From: Oscillatoriales cyanobacterium
GTDB lineage: Bacteria > Cyanobacteriota > Cyanobacteriia > Cyanobacteriales > Microcoleaceae
NCBI GenBank assembly: GCA_004292955.1
Contig: RDXX01000046.1
Coordinates: 1-64,000, forward strand
DNA: 64,000 nt
Direction: 5' to 3'
In this document: piece by piece, positions 1 to 8,446 of the stretch
How the letters are laid out: the number at the start of each line of letters is the position of its first letter
Numbering within the stretch: position 1 is the first letter of the stretch
Translations under genes and position numbers: made by a program
The notes under the pieces: model-generated
What the model was told of the DNA's origin: nothing
The model's database searches: none
The model's input: only the letters and a program-made list of their open reading frames with translations

Positions 1-180
1 GATAGACCTGTCGAGTAAAACAAGAAGTCTGTTCGTCTCGTCATCCATCTGCCCACTGCTCAAAGCTATGCTTTGAGATTGTGGACAGATAGAATCCTCC
101 TCTCACGCGCATGAGAATCCCACACTAATCGAAGCGGTATGGTGTGGGGATTCCCGTCTGCCTAGCTAAAAGGCGATCGA
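1..180 (-). mobile_element. IS200/IS605-type end (hairpin), element body probably off the left edge
   Basis: Two stem-loops are visible. At 46-92, arms containing CTCAAAGC and GCTTTGAG enclose a short loop. At 116-152, AATCCCACAC pairs with GTGTGGGGATT. The second hairpin and its flank GGGATTCCCGTCTGCCTAG (147-165) match, in reverse orientation, the hairpin and flank at 34038-34085. Paired copies of a hairpin with a conserved flank are what one expects of the subterminal recognition hairpins of IS200/IS605 elements. By comparison with the 34 kb copy, the element body would extend left, out of the window. No transposase is seen here. The remainder up to the first gene at 301 shows nothing else recognisable. 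Confidence 0.4.
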
Positions 181-300
181 ATCGTTAAATTTCGTTAAAT
201 TCCATTGCAAAGCTATCCCAAATATCCCTGAACTTGGGTTCGTCGCGCATACTGAAAGAATCCACCATACACCAATTCTTTCTTAAGGAAATCTGTCATA

Positions 301-2487
301 ATGGATGGCGATAAATGCCAAAAATCGGGTTGTACGGGAACGATCGAGGATGGCTATTGTGATGTCTGCGGCATGGCGGCCGTCAAAACCGCTGAACGGC
401 TGCTTTCCTCCCCTCTCCCCACTGCATCGAACGCAAGCTTATCCAGAACCAATTCACCCACAGCCAGTACGCCGACGGGTTCATCCTCCGCAAGCAGCCG
501 CAGTTCCCGGCGCACGGGTAGCACCTCTAGAAGCAGCCGCAAACAATTAGGTGCGGGATTGGTGTCGATTCCGGAACTCCCTTCCACTGAACCGGAAAAG
601 GCGCTGCTTGTAGAAGCCGTCGTCCCGGAAAACAAACGCTTCTGTTCCAGTTGCAACAACGCTTTAAGTCGGGAAAGAGGGTTTTGTCCGAAGTGCGGCC
701 ATAAGTATTCCTTCGTTCCCAGCCTCAAACCTGGCGATCGAGTCATTAACCAGTACGAAGTCAAAGGTGCGATCGCCTACGGGGGACTCGGCTGGATCTA
801 TTTGGGATTTGATAGGAGTCTGTCGCGCTACGTCGTTCTTAAAGGGTTGCTCAACACGGAGGACGAAGCCAGTGCTGCCGTTGCTGTAGCCGAACGCCAA
901 TTCCTCGCCTCTGTCAAACACGCCAACATCGTTGGGATTTACAACTTCGTCAACCACCTCAACGAAGGCTTCATCATTATGGAGTACGTTGGAGGTCAGA
1001 CGCTCAAGGAGATTCGCAAGACGCGCGGAGTGTTACCTGTTGCTGAAGCGATCGCCTACATTCATCGCATTCTCGGCGCTTTTGCCTACCTGCACGCTCA
1101 AGGTTTAGTTTATTGCGACTTCAAACCGGATAACGTCATGCTCGAAAGCAATGACCTAAAACTGATCGATATGGGTGGGGTGCGGCGCATTGACGACTTA
1201 GACGGGGACATCTACGGAACGGTGGGTTACAGCGCACCGGAAGCAGGAGAAGGGCCCACTGTCGTCTCGGATTTATTCACGATCGGCCGCACCCTCGCTG
1301 TTCTGGTGACGAACATTTCGGGCTTCAGCAAACAACACCAGTACAAGTTACCCAGTCCGCAAGAAGAACCCCTATTTGCCCACCAAGAATCCCTCTATCG
1401 CTTCTTGCTCAAAGCCACGGCGTACAACGCTGACGATCGCTTCCAGTCGGCTGAGGAAATGGCCGATCGATTGTTGGGAGTGTTGCGGGAAGTGGTAGCA
1501 CTGGAAACAAATACGCCGCATCCGGCTGCCAGTACCCTGTTCGGCTCGGATATGCTCGCGCTGACGGCATCTTCAGACTTGGAACCAATTGGCGCGGACT
1601 TCCGACAGTTGCCCGTACCGACGATCGATAGCAACGATCCAGCTTTTAACGCGGTATTGAATGCCCAAGCGATCGCCGATCCCATACAACGTCAGGTGAA
1701 TTTGGAGCAGGTGGTGCAGCAGTATCCCAACTCTCGCGAAGCCTTACTCCGACTGGCTGACAGTTCGATCGAGATTCGTCGCTATCCAGCCGCTGAAACG
1801 GCACTAACGCAAGCCGAACAACTCGATGCTTGGGATTGGCGCGTGCGTTGGTATCGCGGTAGGTTGCTGCTGGCGCGGAATCAGGCAAAACCGGCACAGG
1901 AACAGTTCGATCGCGTTTACTCGGAACTGCCGGGGGAACTGGCTCCTCAACTGGCTTTGGCGCTGGCGGCGGAGTTGGCAGGCGATCGCAAGCAGGCAAT
2001 TAAGCTCTACGATCGCGTGTGTCGGACTGACCCCAGTTACGTCAGCGCGACGTTTGGTTTGGCCAGGTGTTTGAGTGCTACAGGCGATCGTCAGGCGGCG
2101 GTGGAGGCGTTGCGACGAGTGCCGCCAACCTCGAATTTGTCGGTGCGATCGCGGGTGGAAACGGCGCGGATGCTGATCGATCGAAAACATACCGCACCAG
2201 GAGCCAAGGAGTTGAGCCTAGCAGCCACGACGCTCGAAGCCTTAACGCTCGAAGGCATGGAGCGGCATCGCTTGACGAAACAGCTTTTAGAAACGGCCCT
2301 AGGATCGATCGCTTCAAAAGCGATTCAGCCATCGGCGATCGTCCTTTTGGGGCATCAACTGCAAGAAGTTGAGCTCAGAAAAGGGTTAGAAAAAGCCTTG
2401 CGCGCCATGGCACATTTATCCACGGGAGCGGAAAAGATTCGTTTGGTTGATGAGGCGAATCGCGTGCGTCCGAGAACATGGTTGTAG
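301..2487 (+). CDS. PknG-like serine/threonine kinase with zinc ribbons and TPR region
   Basis: Soluble Ser/Thr protein kinase with the architecture of mycobacterial PknG: a disordered Ser/Thr-rich N-terminus, a rubredoxin-like metal site, a kinase domain and a TPR domain. Cys pairs lie at 6/11/20/23 and again at 115/118/129/132. The kinase domain spans about 150-400. It has an atypical glycine loop (AYGGLGWIY), a VVLKG lysine at 181, a catalytic loop YCDFKPDN with D273 in place of HRD, and DMGG (D290) in place of DFG; these are also PknG traits. TPR-like helices fill about 440-720, including the PknG-like stretch LPGELAPQLALA. It starts a co-directional series with a phosphatase, a VWA protein, an FHA protein and a membrane protein, which suggests a phospho-signalling circuit. 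In mycobacteria PknG controls glutamate metabolism through an FHA protein; a similar role here is inference. Confidence 0.9.
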   Translation: MDGDKCQKSGCTGTIEDGYCDVCGMAAVKTAERLLSSPLPTASNASLSRTNSPTASTPTGSSSASSRSSRRTGSTSRSSRKQLGAGLVSIPELPSTEPEKALLVEAVVPENKRFCSSCNNALSRERGFCPKCGHKYSFVPSLKPGDRVINQYEVKGAIAYGGLGWIYLGFDRSLSRYVVLKGLLNTEDEASAAVAVAERQFLASVKHANIVGIYNFVNHLNEGFIIMEYVGGQTLKEIRKTRGVLPVAEAIAYIHRILGAFAYLHAQGLVYCDFKPDNVMLESNDLKLIDMGGVRRIDDLDGDIYGTVGYSAPEAGEGPTVVSDLFTIGRTLAVLVTNISGFSKQHQYKLPSPQEEPLFAHQESLYRFLLKATAYNADDRFQSAEEMADRLLGVLREVVALETNTPHPAASTLFGSDMLALTASSDLEPIGADFRQLPVPTIDSNDPAFNAVLNAQAIADPIQRQVNLEQVVQQYPNSREALLRLADSSIEIRRYPAAETALTQAEQLDAWDWRVRWYRGRLLLARNQAKPAQEQFDRVYSELPGELAPQLALALAAELAGDRKQAIKLYDRVCRTDPSYVSATFGLARCLSATGDRQAAVEALRRVPPTSNLSVRSRVETARMLIDRKHTAPGAKELSLAATTLEALTLEGMERHRLTKQLLETALGSIASKAIQPSAIVLLGHQLQEVELRKGLEKALRAMAHLSTGAEKIRLVDEANRVRPRTWL

Positions 2488-2725
2488 GAGAGGAAAGCGA
2501 ATGGAATTCACGCCTACGCGGACTCAGGAATTTTCAACCTGCACAGGCCGATTTTACTCCTGTAGCCGCGTTTTGAACCGCCATATTTTCTTGTTATATC
2601 AAATCCGGTAACATCAGAATTATTCATCTCTCTTGTCTCTCTCTGTGTTCTCTGCGCCCTCTGCGGTTAAATCATTCCGATCCAGCAGGAAGCGATATTA
2701 CTCATGCTTTTTTAAGACCCAAACT

Positions 2726-3700
2726 ATGCAATGTCCTAACTGTGAAGCTTTAGTTCAAACAGACGATCGCTTTTGCGAAGAATGCGGTACGCCACTGGTC
2801 AATTCACCCGTCAATGTTACTGAAACTTCTACAAAACTATGCAATAAATGCGGCGCGGCACCCGAGGCGATCGATGCCGATGGATACTGTTCGGTTTGCG
2901 GGTTCAAAAATGAATATCGGCAAGTCCGAGAAACCGATCGCATGGAAGTGAATCTTCAGCCTAATTTCGCGGGAGTGAGCGATCGGGGATTGAGACACGA
3001 ACGCAATGAAGATTACTTGGCTTGTGCGGTAATAGAAAGCAGTAACACTTATATTGCGATCGCCTGCGATGGGGTGTCGAGTTCTCAGTTTCCCGAATTG
3101 GCATCAAAAGCAGCGGCAGAAGGTGCCAGAGATGCCATTGTCACTGCTCTAGAAAAACATCTTTCCCCAGAAACAGCTCTCCAACACGGAATCGCTGCCG
3201 CACTCAATGAAGTCTGTGTTATTCCTCATAGGAGTTTGAATCAAGATGCACCTTCGACGACGATTGTTGCGGCGGTAGTACAAAATTCGATCGCGACAAT
3301 TGCTTGGTTGGGAGATAGTCGCGCCTACTGGATCGATCGGGAAAACTCCCAACTGCTGACGCGAGATGATTCTTGGTTGAACGAAATAGTTACATCGGGA
3401 CAAATGAGCGCAGCCGAAGCTAGCAAGTCCGATAAAGCTCATGCCATTACGCGCTGGCTGGGTGTGGATGCTAAAGAGGATGCTGTTCCTTCGATCGTGC
3501 AGTTTCCGATTCCCGGTTCTGGATATTTGTTACTTTGTACGGATGGATTGTGGAATTATGCACCCGACGCCCCACAACTCGCCGATCTTGTCAAGGGCAA
3601 TGCTTCAGAAGATGCGATCGGCATGGGGCGCCATCTCGTAGAATTTGCTCGCTCTTGTGGCGGTCGAGATAACATTACTGTCACTCTGTTAGTCGTTTGA
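2726..3700 (+). CDS. PP2C-family Ser/Thr phosphatase with double zinc ribbon
   Basis: Metal-dependent protein phosphatase. The start at 2726 gives an N-terminus MQCPNC that begins directly with a zinc ribbon (CPNC...CEEC). A second one follows (CNKC...CSVC), and the PP2C domain occupies about 85-325. PP2C motifs visible are RGLRHERNEDY, ACDGVSSSQF, CTDGLWNY and the terminal GGRDNIT. An in-frame start at 2633 would add 31 residues translated from a repeat-like leader, so it was not chosen. Its position between a PknG-like kinase and an FHA protein suggests it reverses the kinase's phosphorylation. The double zinc ribbon is shared with the kinase and the FHA protein and may be the feature that brings them together (inference). 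Confidence 0.9.
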   Translation: MQCPNCEALVQTDDRFCEECGTPLVNSPVNVTETSTKLCNKCGAAPEAIDADGYCSVCGFKNEYRQVRETDRMEVNLQPNFAGVSDRGLRHERNEDYLACAVIESSNTYIAIACDGVSSSQFPELASKAAAEGARDAIVTALEKHLSPETALQHGIAAALNEVCVIPHRSLNQDAPSTTIVAAVVQNSIATIAWLGDSRAYWIDRENSQLLTRDDSWLNEIVTSGQMSAAEASKSDKAHAITRWLGVDAKEDAVPSIVQFPIPGSGYLLLCTDGLWNYAPDAPQLADLVKGNASEDAIGMGRHLVEFARSCGGRDNITVTLLVV

Positions 3701-4261
3701 GGATAATATTATAAGAAGGAAGAAGGAAGTTTGGCAATGAAGCTGTGTACGGAATGTAACGGATGTAAATAAGATATTGCAACGTTCTCCATTAACCTGT
3801 AGGGGCAGGTTCGCCAACCATATCTAATGAGTACCAACAATCTTAATAAACCTGCCCCCACCCAACGAGAGATTCACGATCGCGCTCTTTGATATAATTG
3901 GGGAATGTGCGATCGCAATTCTATCGCTGGCTGGCGAGAAACCGGGTTTCTGCGAATAAGGTCTGCTGAGTACGAAGCATATAAAAAGAAACCCGGTTTC
4001 TGAGATTGTGCGATTCCCTACGGGATAGCTGCGCTTCACGAATTTCTGTCGTTAGGTGAGGGCGAGTTTTTGTAAATTGTCGATGTTCATTATAGATAGT
4101 GGGCTCACGGGCCCTTACAGGATAATTGATAATACTGCAAGATCTCAGTTCTACTCAACCTACACTCTAATCTCTTTTCTCAATCTGTAAATTAGCATCA
4201 TTTTTACTGAAAAAAGCATCGATCGCATTTACTCAAAATTCATTCAAAAAACTCAAAAACA
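3701..4261. other. Intergenic region with dispersed repeats
   Basis: No gene is visible. It contains a palindromic pair of the AGAAACCGGGTTTCT family (3937-4001). It also has two fragments of a family whose full copies lie at 8254-8445: one around 3795-3860 with aggggcagg and cctgccccc, and one at about 4110-4147 ending in ttgataatactgcaagat. Confidence 0.6.
3937..4001. repeat. AGAAACCGGGTTTCT palindrome pair, copy 1 of 4
   Basis: Two near-identical 15-base palindromes (3937-3951 and 3987-4001) are separated by about 35 bases and together form an inverted repeat. The same arrangement occurs at 25100-25169, 35868-35933 and 44568-44637, always between genes. Confidence 0.75.
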
Positions 4262-5542
4262 ATGTCTACCCAATTCCAAGCCGAAGTCTTCCAAAATCCC
4301 TACCTTCATCAAGGTTCCAGAGAAGTCAATGCCATTATGACCGTCACCGTCCGTGGGGACGAAAATATTGGCATCGCACCTCAAACAGGAGGCAAACTCT
4401 TCGGGATTATCTGCGATATTTCCGGTTCGATGCAGGGCGCAAAAATCCACGCCGCCAAAAATGCGATGATTAAACTCGTGCAGTTAATTCCGGCGGATAC
4501 CTCCTTTTTTATCGTGGTAGGTTCCACTCGCGCCCAGGTAATTTTTCCCACTGCCCTAGCCACAGTAGAAAACAAATCCCAAGCCATTTCCCAAATTAAA
4601 GAAGTCCAAGCCAGTGGCGGTACATTAATGTCTCAATGGCTGGAAGCTTCACTAACGCAGTTCAAAGAGATGCCCAATGCCGTCAGACAAGCCCTATTGC
4701 TTACCGACGGGCAGAACGATGATTCCGACCAAAAACGCATGGAAAAGGTGCTGCAAGCGTGCGAAGGTGTATTTCAGTGCGATTGTCGGGGCGTGGGAAC
4801 CGACTGGCGCGTCAAACAGCTTCAGTTCATTGCCAACAGGCTACTCGGAACCACCGATATCATCGCCAACGCGGTGCAAATAGAAGCGGATTTCCAAACC
4901 ATTCTCGCCCAAGCAATGACTAAAACGGTGAGTGATGTCGCTTTGCGTTTGTGGACTCCCCAAGGGGCAAAGGTGCGATTCTGCAAGCAAGTTAGTCCCG
5001 AAATTGTCGATTTGACCGATCGCGCCCAATCTATTAAACCGCAAGTTTGCGACTATCCGACAGGGGCTTGGGGAACGGCAGAATCGCGCGATTACCACTT
5101 CTGCATTGAGGTGAATCCCGGTAATGTGGGAGATGAGATGCTGGCGGGAAGGGCGAGTTTAATTTACACCGCTGATGGGGTGGAAACAAAAATTACCGAG
5201 GCGCGGATTCTAGCGGTGTGGACGGATGACGAACAGAAATCTACGAAAATCGATCGGCGAGTGGCGCACTACACCGGACAAGCAGAACTCGCGCAAACCA
5301 TTCAGGAAGGACTTGAAGCCCGCGATAAAGGTGATGTAGAAGTGGCGACGGCTAAGCTGGGAAGGGCTGTCAAACTCGCCCATGACTCCGGAAATGAGGG
5401 AACGGCGAAACTGCTGCGCCAGGTGGTGGAGGTGGAAGATGCACCCACGGGAACAGTTCGTTTGAAGCGGAATGTGGCGAAGGAAGATGAAATGGCATTG
5501 GAAACTCGATCGACTAAAACGGCACGAATTTCGAGAAATTAG
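4262..5542 (+). CDS. VWA-domain protein
   Basis: A 426-residue cytoplasmic protein with a von Willebrand factor A domain in its N-terminal half. The metal-ion-dependent adhesion site reads DISGS (52-56), followed by a Thr in GGTLMSQ and LLTDGQNDD. This matches the DxSxS...T...D pattern. The C-terminal half (about 220-426) has beta-rich sequence and then charged helices. No signal peptide or membrane segment is visible. It lies inside the kinase/phosphatase/FHA series, so it may act as an assembly or target-binding component. A VWA next to kinase and FHA genes is a recurrent theme in bacterial signalling clusters, but the exact partner cannot be read from sequence. Confidence 0.85.
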   Translation: MSTQFQAEVFQNPYLHQGSREVNAIMTVTVRGDENIGIAPQTGGKLFGIICDISGSMQGAKIHAAKNAMIKLVQLIPADTSFFIVVGSTRAQVIFPTALATVENKSQAISQIKEVQASGGTLMSQWLEASLTQFKEMPNAVRQALLLTDGQNDDSDQKRMEKVLQACEGVFQCDCRGVGTDWRVKQLQFIANRLLGTTDIIANAVQIEADFQTILAQAMTKTVSDVALRLWTPQGAKVRFCKQVSPEIVDLTDRAQSIKPQVCDYPTGAWGTAESRDYHFCIEVNPGNVGDEMLAGRASLIYTADGVETKITEARILAVWTDDEQKSTKIDRRVAHYTGQAELAQTIQEGLEARDKGDVEVATAKLGRAVKLAHDSGNEGTAKLLRQVVEVEDAPTGTVRLKRNVAKEDEMALETRSTKTARISRN

Positions 5543-5559
5543 CCATCCCAAATCTATAG

Positions 5560-5592
5560 CAGTTGACAGTTGACAGTTGACAGTTGACAGTT
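5560..5592. repeat. Heptanucleotide tandem repeat (CAGTTGA)4
   Basis: Four perfect copies of CAGTTGA, then a partial fifth, start 18 bases after the stop of the VWA gene. Short heptamer arrays of this kind (STRR) are characteristic of filamentous cyanobacteria. Confidence 0.9.
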
Positions 5593-5887
5593 ACATAGTA
5601 CGAGCATCTAACCGTTTCTGCTCAAGGGTATTAGGATCTATTTATGACATTATTTATGTCCCGATACGGTTCAGTTAAGATTGTCCGAAGAGAGGAACGA
5701 AGCATAAGCCCTTCGGGCAGGCTTCGCCAACGCAGTGTCTATGTTTCATGAGTTTTCCCTGTGACAATCTCCGATCGCAATCGTATTGATTTATGTCCTA
5801 ACCTATGTGGCGGTTGCTATACAATCCCAAATCTAGAATCCACAATCGGCAATCCAAAATCCAAAATCCAAAATCGTATAGATAATT
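5593..5887. other. Intergenic region upstream of the FHA gene
   Basis: No gene or clear promoter was recognised. Low-complexity runs of the type aatccaaaatccaaaatc occur at about 5840-5875, immediately before the FHA gene. Confidence 0.5.
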
Positions 5888-6589
5888 ATGTCAGTCTATC
5901 AGTGTCCAAAAGGTCACGAATCGATCGAATCCGATTATTGTTCGGAATGCGGCGCGAAGATTAATGGAGGTGCGGCTGTCGAAGCCAAAAGTCCGCCCGT
6001 TCGAGTTGCCACAGCTACCATTAACTGTCCCGATTGCGCGACTCCACACGAGGAAGATAGCGGCAACTTCTGCGAAATTTGTGGCTATAACTTCGTCACC
6101 GGTGCGAGTGGAGAAATTCCGATTCCCAAGGCATCAGGAATCGCATGTTCTGTTTTGGATGCGGGTATTATAGATCCGGGCGCAACCCGTATTTCCCCGA
6201 CATCTACCTCACCCACAACGACAGGAACTCCCGAACTCCTCATCACCGTCGATCGCACTTTGCGCTGTGAAGGTAGCCCGGAACCGCCCGCGTTTACCCC
6301 CATGACTTTCCCTATGGAAAAACCCAGTACCCTCATCGGACGCACTAGCGATGTCCGCGCCATTTATCCAGATCTCGCCCTCGATTTGGACGATGCCATT
6401 TCCCACCGCCACGCCGTCATTCACCGCCAACCAGATGGGGCATTAATCCTGCGCGATATCGGTTCCACCAACGGTACGTTTCTCAATGGGGTTGAACTTG
6501 TGCCGATGACAGATATTAGTCTGAAAGATGGGGATGAAATTACGTTGGGACATTGGACAAAGATGATTGTTAATATTACCCAGTCTTAA
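5888..6589 (+). CDS. FHA-domain protein with double zinc ribbon (GarA/OdhI-like reader)
   Basis: A 233-residue phosphothreonine-binding protein. Two zinc-ribbon motifs come first (C6/C18/C21 with an H at 10, and C47/C50/C62/C65). A linker rich in Ser/Thr/Pro (about 98-115) follows, then an FHA domain at about 115-233. The FHA core is complete: LIGR (149-152), SHRHA (172-176), STNGT (193-197) and FLNG. In actinobacteria PknG phosphorylates a threonine in the N-terminal tail of the FHA protein GarA/OdhI, which then binds its own FHA domain. The Thr-rich linker here lies in the corresponding place, so the same kind of switch is possible (inference). Confidence 0.88.
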   Translation: MSVYQCPKGHESIESDYCSECGAKINGGAAVEAKSPPVRVATATINCPDCATPHEEDSGNFCEICGYNFVTGASGEIPIPKASGIACSVLDAGIIDPGATRISPTSTSPTTTGTPELLITVDRTLRCEGSPEPPAFTPMTFPMEKPSTLIGRTSDVRAIYPDLALDLDDAISHRHAVIHRQPDGALILRDIGSTNGTFLNGVELVPMTDISLKDGDEITLGHWTKMIVNITQS

Positions 6590-6643
6590 CTAGCAGGCAA
6601 ATCGGTAATTGATAAAAACTCCCCCACCAATGACAAATTATAT

Positions 6644-6703
6644 CATGTCCGATAGATTACCACAATAACAAAAACAGTTCGTAGTGCGGACTTAAGTCCG
6701 CAT
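6644..6703. repeat. Partial copy of a palindromic element (ATGTCCG ... GTAGTGCGGACTTAAG)
   Basis: CATGTCCG at 6644-6651 is followed 24 bases later by GTTCGTAGTGCGGACTTAAG. The same order is seen in the larger palindromic element at 59154-59271. Here the right half is missing. It lies between the FHA gene and the membrane-protein gene. Confidence 0.65.
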
Positions 6704-6732
6704 CTTTTAACCAATTACCCATTACCAAATTT

Positions 6733-8223
6733 ATGAGCCAAGTTACCACCAATTCTGCTTCAAGAAAAAAGCCCAGTTCGATCGCAAATTGGCAAACCAA
6801 ATTCACCACCCCTCAGATTCTGCGATGGGGATTGTACCTGGTGTGGGGAGTCAGCCTTTTAGCCTTGGGGACTGCCAATGAAGCAGTGAAAATGCAGCGC
6901 GATGCGATCGAAACCATCGGCAAAAATACCGCACCCAGCGTCTTAACTGCCCAGCGAATTAAAGATAGCCTCGCCGATTTGGATGCCAATGCTGCTAACG
7001 AATTGCTCGTCAAACCGGGCGAGAATCCTCAAGCCGCTAAAGATTATCGGGGACGGCAAGAAAAACTGTCTAAACTCCTGGCATTAGCGGCGGAGAACAT
7101 TACGGAGGGGGATACAGAACGCCAACAGATTCGCACGCTGATCCTATCGTTGGGGGACTACATGACGCAAATCGAACGGGCGCGATTGGCGAACGAACGG
7201 GGGGATTCGCGATCGCTTTTGGAGGCGTATCGCAAAGCAGCAAACATTTTGGACTCAATTTTACTACCTGCTGCCGAACAATTGCAAAATGTTAACTTAG
7301 AGAGTCTGGATCGAGCTTATATCTCACAAAAAGCGCGATCGGCTAACCTCTTGTTCCTCGCAGTTATTGGCAACCTCTTGCCACTTGTCATGTTGGGACT
7401 ATTACAACTGTTTCTCTACCACCGAATGCGCCGCAATCTCAATCCCTATTTGTTGGGAGCTACCCTATGTGCGATCGTCTTATTCTTTTATATCACCAAT
7501 GCACTAAATGCGGCTTCCTATCATCTGAAAGTCGCTAAGGAGGATGCCTTTAACTCGCTTTTGCCGTTGCGACAGGCTCGCGCTCTTGCCTACAGTGCTA
7601 ATGCCGATGAAAGCCGCTATTTGCTCGATCGAGAATTTGCGGCTCAACACGAACGCAAATTTGTTGAGAAAATGGCGAAAATTGCCGTCATCCCCGCCAA
7701 TCTGCTGGATTTTGAGTCTGTCGCTAAGGAATTCAAGCCATCCAACGTCCAGGGTGTCGCGGGTTTTACTGGATTATTCGCCCAAGAATTTGCCAATATT
7801 ACTTTTGGTGGAGAGCGAGAAGCGGCGGTGGAAATGTTATCAGCATTTGGGGTTTATGTCAACATAGACAAACAGATTCGATCGCTGGTAAATAGCGACA
7901 AAAGAGCTGAAGCGATCGCACTATGTACGGGAAATAAACAAGGGCAATCTAATTGGGCGTTCACTCAATTCCTTAAAAAACACAATGATGTAACAGACAT
8001 TAATTTAACCGCGTTTACAGAGAATCTCGATCGGGGATTTAAAAGTGTAGGTTATGTGCCCGATAAATCCCAGCAATCAAGTGATGATATTTTGCAGTTG
8101 TCTCTGCTCGATCGATCGTTTAAAAATACCTACCAAGTTGAGATGTGGAGTGTCGGGTTAATTAGTGCGATCGCTATTTTAACCTTTTTTGGACTCAATC
8201 TGCGTTTGAAGGAATATTCGTGA
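6733..8223 (+). CDS. Four-helix membrane protein, possible GlnX-like sensor
   Basis: A 496-residue integral membrane protein. Hydrophobic segments lie at about 30-47, 205-230, 237-260 and 472-490. They leave two large predicted extracytoplasmic loops (about 50-200 and 262-470), both largely helical, and only short cytoplasmic parts. No kinase, HAMP or methyl-accepting domain follows. Mycobacterial GlnX, encoded next to pknG and glnH, is also a membrane protein of similar size with four helices that couples ligand sensing to PknG. The shared topology and genomic position make this a candidate counterpart, but no diagnostic motif proves it. No glnH-like binding-protein gene follows here. Confidence 0.6.
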   Translation: MSQVTTNSASRKKPSSIANWQTKFTTPQILRWGLYLVWGVSLLALGTANEAVKMQRDAIETIGKNTAPSVLTAQRIKDSLADLDANAANELLVKPGENPQAAKDYRGRQEKLSKLLALAAENITEGDTERQQIRTLILSLGDYMTQIERARLANERGDSRSLLEAYRKAANILDSILLPAAEQLQNVNLESLDRAYISQKARSANLLFLAVIGNLLPLVMLGLLQLFLYHRMRRNLNPYLLGATLCAIVLFFYITNALNAASYHLKVAKEDAFNSLLPLRQARALAYSANADESRYLLDREFAAQHERKFVEKMAKIAVIPANLLDFESVAKEFKPSNVQGVAGFTGLFAQEFANITFGGEREAAVEMLSAFGVYVNIDKQIRSLVNSDKRAEAIALCTGNKQGQSNWAFTQFLKKHNDVTDINLTAFTENLDRGFKSVGYVPDKSQQSSDDILQLSLLDRSFKNTYQVEMWSVGLISAIAILTFFGLNLRLKEYS

Positions 8224-8253
8224 TCTTCCAAAGAAGTCAATTGGGGCTTTTTC

Positions 8254-8445
8254 GTGGGGTGGGGGCGGGTTTATTTAACCTGTCTGCTACCTTTTAGGCT
8301 GTTGGCGAACCAGCCCCTACAGGATTATTGATAATGCTGCAAGATGTCAGTGGGGTGGGGGCGGGTTTATTTAACCTGTCTGCTACCTTTTAGGCTGTTG
8401 GCGAACCAGCCCCTACAGGATTATTGATAATGCTGCAAGATGTCA
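8254..8445. repeat. Perfect tandem duplication of a 96-base unit
   Basis: 8254-8349 and 8350-8445 are identical, beginning GTGGGGTGGGGGCGGG and ending TGCTGCAAGATGTCA. The second copy stops two bases before the stop codon of the next, minus-strand gene. Each unit carries a hairpin-capable core (ggttggcgaac...). Related pieces are seen at about 3795-3860 and 4110-4147. Confidence 0.95.
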
Positions 8446-8446
8446 T

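Noticed and set aside
2633-2725. Upstream in-frame start of the PP2C gene
   Set aside because: The extra 31 residues derive from a ctctctgtgttctctgcgccctctgcgg-type dispersed repeat split here as non-coding; the zinc ribbon starts exactly at the later ATG.
8254-8445. Possible tRNA or RNA pair in the 96-base tandem unit
   Set aside because: No cloverleaf, T-loop or CCA-type end can be drawn; it is a repeated intergenic segment.
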